Source: an uncultured Lachnospiraceae bacterium
Lineage (GTDB): Bacteria; Bacillota; Clostridia; Lachnospirales; Lachnospiraceae
Direction: 5' to 3'
Assembly: GCA_910584695.1 (NCBI GenBank)
Contig: CAJUBR010000048.1
Coordinates: 1-21,463, forward strand
Length of the DNA: 21,463 nt
Below, one piece after another: positions 8,468 through 14,379 of the stretch; positions within the stretch are counted from its first letter, which is position 1, and each line of letters begins with the position of its first letter. The position numbers were made by a program, and so were the translations under genes. Under the pieces are notes generated by a model. It saw nothing but the letters and a program-made list of their open reading frames with translations. It did not search any database and had not been told where the DNA came from.

Positions 8468-9652
8468 ATGGGTTTATTAAACACGGTCAAAGACCTTTTT
8501 ACAAAAGCAGAGGTTACAGAAGAGGCATTTGAATATGAGAGTATTGATAATTTTTTGGTACAGCAGAAGGAAGAGAATGGAAATGGAGCAAAAGATGATG
8601 TAGCATATAAATGTGACCAGATCATAGATGCCACCTATCAGATGGAAGAACTGCGTGTGGAATATGATATGGTGACTTCTTATTTTCAGGATATCCAAAC
8701 GATTGAAGAACTTCCACAAAATATTCAGGGAGAGATTGCTGATATTGCCGGGAAAATTGCATTGTTAGAGAATGAGACTTCTGAATTTCTGCATGCGGAC
8801 GATCGGATTAGTGATGCGAATTTTCGTATGATACAAGGTCTGGAGAAGGACTTAAGGGAAGTTTTTGGAAAACTCAAAGAGTTAGAGGATATGGATCTTA
8901 AAATTAAAAGGGATTTAAAGCATTTAGAGGCAGAACGAAATTCTCTGGAATATACGCAGTTCTCAATTGGAGAAAAGCAGAGAAAACTTAGGACTTTTAT
9001 TTCCGGCTTTGGTGCATTGTCCATTCTTTCCGTGTTAATTCTTGCATTGATCGGAGTATTTACGAATACAAGTCTGATTTTACCGATTCTGCTGATTTTA
9101 CTTGTGATAGCAGGATTGGCAGCTATGACGGTAGTGGTATATAAAAGATTATCATATGAATTTAAGCTGTGTGAGATAAAAGAAAACAGGGCGATTAATC
9201 TGGAAAATAAGGTTAAGATTAAATATGTTAATAACACTTCTACTCTGGAATATCTTTATGGCAAATACAATATTAAAAACCTGAGGGAATTAGAATATCT
9301 GTATGACCAGTACTTGATTATGGTAGATGAAGTAAGAAAGTATCAGAGGACTGCAGGTGACCTGCACAAACATTGCGAGCAGCTTACAAAGCTTTTATTT
9401 TCACATGGTATTAAGGATCCTGATATATGGACAAAACAGTCAAGGGCATTGATCGATAAGAGGGAAATGGTAGAAGTAAAACATTCATTGAATGTAAGGC
9501 GCCAGAAGCTGCGAGAACAGATTACGTATAATGAAGAACTGCGCCTGAACGGTCTTAAAGATATCCAGAAGATGTTAAAGATAAAACCTGAACTGCGGGA
9601 GCAGGTAAAGAAAGAATTAGAAGTGTATCATGTCTATGTGGACGAGGAGTAG
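8468..9652 (+). CDS. Coiled-coil membrane protein with central TM hairpin, unknown function
   Basis: The 394-residue protein has long charged helices on both sides of a membrane hairpin. The segment from about 85 to 175 has Leu/Ile heptads mixed with Glu/Lys and looks like a coiled coil. Two hydrophobic segments lie at about 176-197 and 203-225, joined by a turn of about five residues (TNTSL). Both ends are therefore on the same side, and the abundant charge suggests the cytoplasm. Residues 226-394 are again helical. AAGGAG at 8452-8457 overlaps the stop of the TPR-like gene. It is the last gene of the four-gene block and would be the membrane anchor if the products form a complex. I do not recognise a named family. 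Confidence 0.8.
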   Translation: MGLLNTVKDLFTKAEVTEEAFEYESIDNFLVQQKEENGNGAKDDVAYKCDQIIDATYQMEELRVEYDMVTSYFQDIQTIEELPQNIQGEIADIAGKIALLENETSEFLHADDRISDANFRMIQGLEKDLREVFGKLKELEDMDLKIKRDLKHLEAERNSLEYTQFSIGEKQRKLRTFISGFGALSILSVLILALIGVFTNTSLILPILLILLVIAGLAAMTVVVYKRLSYEFKLCEIKENRAINLENKVKIKYVNNTSTLEYLYGKYNIKNLRELEYLYDQYLIMVDEVRKYQRTAGDLHKHCEQLTKLLFSHGIKDPDIWTKQSRALIDKREMVEVKHSLNVRRQKLREQITYNEELRLNGLKDIQKMLKIKPELREQVKKELEVYHVYVDEE

Positions 9653-9738
9653 TGTGCCGCATTTTTATGAGTAGGAAGCCGAGTAGCCGTACTTGCACGG
9701 ATATTTGGATAGTATTTTTGAATGGAGGGGAAATATGT

Positions 9739-10080
9739 ATGGAAGATAAAATAATCCGAATCGAAAACAAGGATTCTTATGGAATTACGTACTACGAGCA
9801 TGGACAGGCATATTTGGGCAGCCATCGGGGAATGCGTTTCCGGATTGCAAGAAATCCGATGGAAGATGTGTTTTTAACACCTCCGGATCAGAAGGGGGAG
9901 GCTGTATTTGAAGTGACAGTGTGGCCAGAGCCCTTTTGTTATGAAGCCACTCCCGGAGAGGCAAAGACTACCAAGACGTTTCCTTTTGATATGGAAGGAA
10001 AGGAACAGGCGGTAGCATGGTTAAATGAACAATATGAAATAAGATATGACGAGTGGGAGACAGTCAGGGCGAAGCATTAG
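9739..10080 (+). CDS. Small conserved protein of unknown function (113 aa)
   Basis: The frame is open from 9652, but the first 29 codons look non-coding. The ATG at 9739 has GGAGGGG eight bases upstream and opens a protein-like sequence, so it is chosen. The 113-residue product is soluble and mixed alpha/beta, with a Trp-Pro-Glu-Pro motif (VWPEPFCYEATP), a KTFPF segment, and a C-terminal helix with WLNEQYE. I have seen similar Clostridia proteins labelled GNAT acetyltransferase, but no acetyl-CoA binding motif (Q/RxxGxG/A) is visible, so I do not adopt that name. It sits 35 bp upstream of the RNase H gene. Confidence 0.75.
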   Translation: MEDKIIRIENKDSYGITYYEHGQAYLGSHRGMRFRIARNPMEDVFLTPPDQKGEAVFEVTVWPEPFCYEATPGEAKTTKTFPFDMEGKEQAVAWLNEQYEIRYDEWETVRAKH

Positions 10081-10115
10081 TGTGATGATACGTTGATATT
10101 TAGAGGGAATTTGAT

Positions 10116-10766
10116 ATGGCAAAAAAATATTATGCGGTAGCAAGGGGAAGGACACCCGGAATCTATTTTACATGGGAGGATTGTAAGGCACAGGTGCAGC
10201 AATTTTCAGGAGCGGTATATAAGAGCTTTCCAACGTTACAGGAGGCAGAACAGTTTATTGAAAAGGTGAACGGAACAGGAGGACAGAGGGATGTGTCCGT
10301 TTTTGGTGATGGCATAAGGAATATAGAAGAGGTGCAACCGGTCAGTACAAAGCAGCATTTAATTGCTTATGTGGATGGCAGCTATGAAGATAGCCGGAAG
10401 CGTTATGCATATGGATGTGCAATGGTGTTTTCGGAAGAAGTGATTACGTTAAACGGAAGCGGAAACGATGAGGATTATGTAGGTATGCGTAATGTAGCAG
10501 GCGAAATTCTTGGAAGTGAGCAGGCAATTAACTGGGCGGTTGAGCATGGGTATCAGCGGATTACCATTTATTATGATTATGAGGGAATCGAGAAATGGGC
10601 AAATGGTATTTGGAAGGCAAATAAGCCGGGAACAAAACGTTATCAGGCTTTTATTGCCGAGAAACGGAAGGAGATTGCCATTTCTTTTCAGAAGGTGGCG
10701 GCCCACACCGGAGTGACGTATAATGAGATGGCCGACCGGCTGGCAAAAGAGGCATTAGGGTTATAA
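10116..10766 (+). CDS. rnhA: Ribonuclease H with N-terminal viroplasmin-type RNA:DNA-binding domain
   Basis: The 216-residue protein cleaves the RNA strand of RNA:DNA hybrids in the cytoplasm, removing R-loops and primers. Residues 1-50 form the small N-terminal hybrid-binding domain seen in eukaryotic RNase H1 and caulimovirus viroplasmin (YYAVARGRTPGIYFTWEDC). After a linker, residues 81-216 form the RNase H fold. The catalytic acids are visible: D87 in AYVDGSY, E130 in AGEILGSE, D154 in YYDYEGI and D207 in NEMADRLAK, with H197 in KVAAHTG. An AGAGGG ribosome binding site lies eight bases before the ATG. The next gene (deoC) starts 25 bp after its stop. Confidence 0.95.
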   Translation: MAKKYYAVARGRTPGIYFTWEDCKAQVQQFSGAVYKSFPTLQEAEQFIEKVNGTGGQRDVSVFGDGIRNIEEVQPVSTKQHLIAYVDGSYEDSRKRYAYGCAMVFSEEVITLNGSGNDEDYVGMRNVAGEILGSEQAINWAVEHGYQRITIYYDYEGIEKWANGIWKANKPGTKRYQAFIAEKRKEIAISFQKVAAHTGVTYNEMADRLAKEALGL

Positions 10767-10791
10767 GAGTGTTAGGGAAAGGAAATAAGAT

Positions 10792-11496
10792 ATGGAATTT
10801 AGTAAATATTTTGATCACACAATTTTAAAGGCAGATGCAGGAGAAGAGGATGTGAATGCAATCTGTATGGAGGCCGTCCGGTATCATTTTGCATCGGTTT
10901 GTGTGAATGGTGCAAGAACGAAACAGGTATCCTGTCTGCTGGCGGATACAGATGTTGAGGTCTGTACAGTGGTTGGATTTCCACTAGGGGCTATGAGCAC
11001 CATAGCGAAGAAATTTGAAGCTTTGACGGCAATTGAGGATGGTGCAACAGAAATTGATATGGTGATCAATGTGGGAGCTGTTAAGGATGGAGACTGGGAA
11101 ACGGTGAAAAAAGATATTTCAGAGGTAAAGGAGGTCTGTGCCCATAATACAATGGGAAAAGAGATTACTTTAAAAGTGATTGTCGAGACCTGCCTTTTGA
11201 CAAAAGAGGAGAAAATAAAAGCTTGTGAGACTGCGGTGGAGGCAGGAGCAGATTTTGTGAAGACTTCAACTGGATTTAGTACAGGGGGAGCAACCGTGGA
11301 AGATATTGTGCTAATGAGAAAGACTGTGGATGCAAAGGCGGAGGTACTGGAAAAAGAAACAGGGCTTCCCCATAAGAGGGTTCTGGTAAAAGCTTCCGGG
11401 GGAATCCGTGATCTGGAAACAGCAAAGGCTATGATTCAGGCCGGTGCCGACCGGTTAGGGACATCTGCAACGGTTTCCATTGTAACGGCAGAATAA
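10792..11496 (+). CDS. deoC: Deoxyribose-phosphate aldolase
   Basis: The 234-residue class I aldolase cleaves 2-deoxyribose-5-phosphate to acetaldehyde and glyceraldehyde-3-phosphate in deoxynucleoside catabolism. The signature residues are present: D89 in EIDMVINVGA, the Schiff-base lysine K157 in DFVKTSTGF, and the proton-relay lysine K200 in VLVKASGGIR. The phosphate-binding glycines near the C-terminus (GADRLGTS) are also seen. Length is normal for the short bacterial form. AAAGGA precedes the ATG at 10792. No phosphorylase or other deo genes are nearby; the neighbours are nucleic-acid processing enzymes, so the link is probably co-transcription with repair genes rather than a deo operon. 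Confidence 0.97.
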   Translation: MEFSKYFDHTILKADAGEEDVNAICMEAVRYHFASVCVNGARTKQVSCLLADTDVEVCTVVGFPLGAMSTIAKKFEALTAIEDGATEIDMVINVGAVKDGDWETVKKDISEVKEVCAHNTMGKEITLKVIVETCLLTKEEKIKACETAVEAGADFVKTSTGFSTGGATVEDIVLMRKTVDAKAEVLEKETGLPHKRVLVKASGGIRDLETAKAMIQAGADRLGTSATVSIVTAE

Positions 11497-11602
11497 AATG
11501 AATCCGAGAGGGAGATAATTATGTAGAAAAGGTTTGTGGGAAAGGAGTAGAAGAAATAGAATTGCAGTACGTTTAAGCAGTTCTGTTCCGGACGGTAAGA
11601 AT

Positions 11603-12358
11603 ATGAAGTTCATTTCTTGGAATGTAAACGGAATCCGTGCCTGTGTGGGCAAGGGATTTCTGGAATTTTTTAAAGAGGCAGATGCGGATATTTTTTGTAT
11701 TCAGGAGTCAAAAATGCAGGCCGGGCAGTTAGAACTGGATTTGCCCGGCTATCATCAGTATTGGAATTATGCCGAGAAGAAAGGATATTCTGGAACTGCT
11801 GTTTTTACAAAGAAAAGGCCTGTGTCTGTGGCAAACGGAATGGGAATTGAGGAACATGATAAGGAGGGAAGGCTGATTACATTAGAGTTTGAGGATTTTT
11901 ATATGGTAACGGTATATACTCCAAATTCCCAGAATGAATTGGCAAGACTGGACTATCGTATGACATGGGAGGATGCATTTTTGGCATATCTTAAGAAACT
12001 GGAGGAAACCAAACCGGTGATTGTCTGCGGAGACATGAATGTGGCACATAAGGAAATCGACTTAAAGAATCCCAAGACAAATCGTAAAAACGCAGGCTTT
12101 ACCGATGAGGAAAGGGAGAAGTTTGGCATTTTATTAGACAGTGGTTTTGTGGATACGTTCCGTTATTTTTATCCGGAACAGGAGGGGATTTATTCCTGGT
12201 GGTCATATCGCTTTCGGGCAAGAGAAAAAAATGCGGGATGGCGGATTGATTATTTTTTGGTATCTGAAGTGTTAAAGGATAAGCTTAAGGATGCAAAGAT
12301 TCTGACGGACGTCCTTGGCTCAGATCATTGTCCGGTGGAACTGAATATCAACTTATGA
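11603..12358 (+). CDS. Exodeoxyribonuclease III / AP endonuclease
   Basis: The 251-residue enzyme of the ExoA/Xth (APE1) family cuts 5' to abasic sites and trims 3' blocks in base-excision repair. Active-site residues are all present: N7 (SWNVNG), E35 (IQESK), Y105 (VYTPNS), D144 and N146 (CGDMN), D216 (RIDYF), and D241-H242 (GSDHCP). The frame is open to a TTG at 11534, but the 23 extra residues are not typical of the family, so ATG 11603 is used. The Shine-Dalgarno sequence there is weak (GGTAAG). The stop codon overlaps another in-frame ATG of the next gene (ATGA at 12355). A start-stop element lies upstream at 11521. Confidence 0.96.
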   Translation: MKFISWNVNGIRACVGKGFLEFFKEADADIFCIQESKMQAGQLELDLPGYHQYWNYAEKKGYSGTAVFTKKRPVSVANGMGIEEHDKEGRLITLEFEDFYMVTVYTPNSQNELARLDYRMTWEDAFLAYLKKLEETKPVIVCGDMNVAHKEIDLKNPKTNRKNAGFTDEEREKFGILLDSGFVDTFRYFYPEQEGIYSWWSYRFRAREKNAGWRIDYFLVSEVLKDKLKDAKILTDVLGSDHCPVELNINL

Positions 12359-12378
12359 TAAAGAAAGGATACGGAAAA

Positions 12379-13107
12379 ATGATTTCGAAAGGAAGAATTA
12401 TTTTGTCACATATTATGGCATACATTTTAGTTGTTATGTGGGGTGTTGTTCTTCAATTGTTCATGAAGACGGTTTTTCACTATACATGGGAAGAATTTGA
12501 ACAACATCTTGTTGGAACAGTGGTGATATTGGGAATTGCGGTGCTGTTTCTTCTGGTAAAGGAATTGATTTACTGGCAGCAGTTATATGGGAAAATATAT
12601 CCGATTTTTAAAAACGAGGGAATGTCAACACATTTTTTTCAGGCAGCAGAAGAATATGGCGAAACGATTAAGAGCGTGAAGGTCGGCACGCCGTACTGGT
12701 TAAATCTGGTATGTTACTATCAAACAATGAATCAGGACGATATGGCATTGCAGACTTTTGTGAAAGCAGATGCAGCATATATACATAGTATTAAGAATAA
12801 AAAGAGTGCAAGGAAGTGCACGCTGGTAAAATTGTTTTTTAATAATGGATTAGCGGTCTGTCTGAAAACGGGAAATCTTGATGATGCAAGAAGACTGTAT
12901 CAGGACGGGTTTCCGTATTTGGAACAATATATGGCAAAGGATATCGCAGTTTTAGATACGCTGGCAGAATATCATTTTCAGATGAAAGAGTATGAACAGG
13001 CGGCTAAACTCTATGAGAAATTACTGGCAAAAGGAAATCTGCCAGTGGCTATCGTGAAAACTGCTACGGACAGGGTGGCTTATGCAAAAGAACAAAGCAG
13101 GGAGTAA
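12379..13107 (+). CDS. Membrane-anchored TPR-like protein
   Basis: The 242-residue protein has two N-terminal membrane segments (about 7-29 and 44-62) followed by a helical domain with TPR-like repeats. The best repeats are near residues 155-185 (NGLAVCLKTGNLDDARRLYQ) and 197-225 (LAEYHFQMKEYEQAAKLYEK). The ATG at 12379 has AAAGGA nine bases upstream. The ATG at 12355 overlaps the exonuclease stop and would add eight residues (MIKKGYGK); it is a possible coupled start. The reading frame overlaps the start region of the endonuclease IV frame. Its function is not recognised. TPR domains usually hold protein partners, and the topology would place this one on the cytoplasmic face if the N-terminus is inside. 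Confidence 0.8.
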   Translation: MISKGRIILSHIMAYILVVMWGVVLQLFMKTVFHYTWEEFEQHLVGTVVILGIAVLFLLVKELIYWQQLYGKIYPIFKNEGMSTHFFQAAEEYGETIKSVKVGTPYWLNLVCYYQTMNQDDMALQTFVKADAAYIHSIKNKKSARKCTLVKLFFNNGLAVCLKTGNLDDARRLYQDGFPYLEQYMAKDIAVLDTLAEYHFQMKEYEQAAKLYEKLLAKGNLPVAIVKTATDRVAYAKEQSRE

Positions 13108-13111
13108 GCAT

Positions 13112-14035
13112 ATGGAAAAGAAGGAGATAATGTTAAAATTAGGATGCCATGTGGGTATGAGCGGAAAAGAAATGATGTTGGGCTCGGTAAAGGATGCCGT
13201 CCGTTTTGGAGCCAATACCTTTATGCTGTATACTGGTGCACCGCAGAATACGAAGCGGAAGGAAATTGCAGAGCTTCGGATAGAAGAAGCACAGGAAATG
13301 ATGAAGGAATACGGAATGGATGAATTTGTAGTTCATGCCCCGTATATTATCAATCTTGCCAATACGGTAAAACCGGAAACCTTTGAAATTGCAGTGGAAT
13401 TTTTGGAATTGGAATTGGCAAGAACAGAGGCAATGGGTTCCAATACGCTGATTCTGCATCCCGGTTCCCACGTTGGAGCCGGAGTGGAGGCAGGGGTAGA
13501 GCAGATTGCAAAGGGAATCAATGCTGTACTGACAAAAGATACAAAGGTACATATTGCGTTGGAAACGATGGCAGGGAAAGGCAGTGAGATCGGAAGAAAC
13601 TTTGAGGAGCTTGCCATGATATATGATAAGGTGGTGCATAACGATAAGCTCCGGGTATGCTTTGATACCTGTCACACCAGTGATGCAGGATATGACATTA
13701 TTCATGATTTTGACGGTGTGATAGAGCAGTTTGACAGACTGCTTGGAAAGAACCAGATTGCTGTTTTTCATATGAATGACAGTAAAAATGTTCCGGGAGC
13801 AGGAAAAGACCGACATGAAAATTTTGGATTCGGACAGATTGGATTTGACGCATTGATGTATATTATGAATCATAAGGATTTTATGAAGGTTCCGAAGATT
13901 TTAGAGACACCATATGTGAAAGACCCTGATGATGCGAAGAAATCCTATGCACCATATAAGTATGAGATTGCAATGATACGATCGGGTATTTTTAATCCGG
14001 ATATGCAAAAAGATATTCTTGCGGAAATAAAATAA
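13112..14035 (+). CDS. nfo: Endonuclease IV (zinc-dependent AP endonuclease)
   Basis: The 307-residue TIM-barrel enzyme cuts DNA 5' to abasic sites. All nine metal ligands can be matched: H75 (VVHAPY), H116 (LHPGSH), E151 (ALETM), D185 and H188 (FDTCHT), H220 (FHMND), D233 and H235 (KDRHENFG), and E265 (LETPY). The ATG at 13112 has GGGAG at 13100-13104 with seven-base spacing. The ATG at 13130 is closer to the usual family start (MLKxGCHV) but its AAGGAG is only three bases away. The gene starts right after the TPR-protein stop. It is the second AP endonuclease in this run and the last gene before a strong terminator. Confidence 0.97.
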   Translation: MEKKEIMLKLGCHVGMSGKEMMLGSVKDAVRFGANTFMLYTGAPQNTKRKEIAELRIEEAQEMMKEYGMDEFVVHAPYIINLANTVKPETFEIAVEFLELELARTEAMGSNTLILHPGSHVGAGVEAGVEQIAKGINAVLTKDTKVHIALETMAGKGSEIGRNFEELAMIYDKVVHNDKLRVCFDTCHTSDAGYDIIHDFDGVIEQFDRLLGKNQIAVFHMNDSKNVPGAGKDRHENFGFGQIGFDALMYIMNHKDFMKVPKILETPYVKDPDDAKKSYAPYKYEIAMIRSGIFNPDMQKDILAEIK

Positions 14036-14068
14036 TTATTATACAGTGGTATTTAAATGAAAATCATA

Positions 14069-14109
14069 AGCCGGAAATCTGAAAAACAGATTTCCGGCTC
14101 TATTTTTTT
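14069..14109 (+). terminator. Strong intrinsic terminator after nfo
   Basis: A perfect 13-bp stem (AGCCGGAAATCTG at 14069-14081, complement at 14087-14099) with a five-A loop is followed by a T-rich tract at 14101-14109. It ends the long rightward transcription unit that starts near 2667 and insulates the secretion operon. Confidence 0.93.
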
Positions 14110-14272
14110 GTCAAAAAATATAACATTTTTTCTGATTAATTCTGTAAATGTAATCTATATTATTAAAAGCTTTTTTTCTCTTTTTCAGATAAAATGATCT
14201 TCCTGTAAAAAGTGGGTACAGCCAGACCACACATAAGAGGACATAAAATTTTCATGGAATGAACACAGTTTC
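14110..14272. other. AT-rich intergenic stretch, no gene seen
   Basis: No ORF with a ribosome binding site, RNA gene or clear repeat is visible between the nfo terminator and the secretion-operon promoter. It contains A/T runs that may bend the DNA. Confidence 0.6.
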
Positions 14273-14300
14273 TTCACAGAACCGGAACTATAGGTATAAA
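14273..14300 (+). promoter_or_regulatory. Probable promoter of the type VII secretion operon
   Basis: TTCACA (14273-14278) and TATAAA (14295-14300) are each 5/6 matches to sigma-A -35 and -10 boxes, 16 bp apart. This places the start near 14307, about 73 nt before the esaA-like ATG. A second -10-like TACAAT at 14342-14347 has no usable -35 (only T residues), so it would need an activator. Confidence 0.6.
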
Positions 14301-14314
14301 AACCGGAACTATAG
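14280..14314. repeat. Two 14-bp direct repeats 21 bp apart over the secretion-operon promoter
   Basis: AACCGGAACTATAG occurs at 14280-14293 and again at 14301-14314 with no mismatch, separated by seven bases. The 21-bp period places both copies on the same face of the helix. The first copy fills the -35/-10 spacer and the second covers the predicted start site, as expected for an operator. Relative to the weaker TACAAT promoter they would instead sit just upstream of -35, as an activator site. Confidence 0.75.
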
Positions 14315-14379
14315 CGGGTTTTTTTAAAAAGGAAAATAAGGTACAATAGAGAGAAAGAGATATAGATTAGGAGATGCCT

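Noticed and set aside
8725..9237. Minus-strand ORF of 170 codons opposite the coiled-coil membrane gene
   Set aside because: It mirrors the membrane and coiled-coil codons of the real gene (Ser/Leu-rich antisense) and lacks a credible start context.
9652..9738. N-terminal extension of the small unknown protein
   Set aside because: The first 29 codons are not protein-like and there is no Shine-Dalgarno sequence at 9652, while GGAGGGG precedes ATG 9739.
11534..11602. TTG-initiated extension of the exonuclease III protein
   Set aside because: The added basic residues are not a family feature and the canonical MKFISWNVNG start is at 11603.
13139..13873. Minus-strand ORF of 244 codons opposite nfo
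   Set aside because: The nfo frame carries all nine metal ligands. The antisense product is rich in Cys, His, Phe and Ile in the manner of an antisense shadow and has no Shine-Dalgarno sequence.
14280..14314. Start of a CRISPR array or transposon terminal repeats
   Set aside because: There are only two short repeats with a seven-base spacer, no cas or transposase gene is in the window, and the position over a promoter explains them better.
14342..14347. TACAAT as the main -10 of the secretion operon
   Set aside because: No -35 is present at 15-19 bp upstream (only a T run); TTCACA/TATAAA at 14273-14300 is the stronger candidate, so this is kept only as an alternative.
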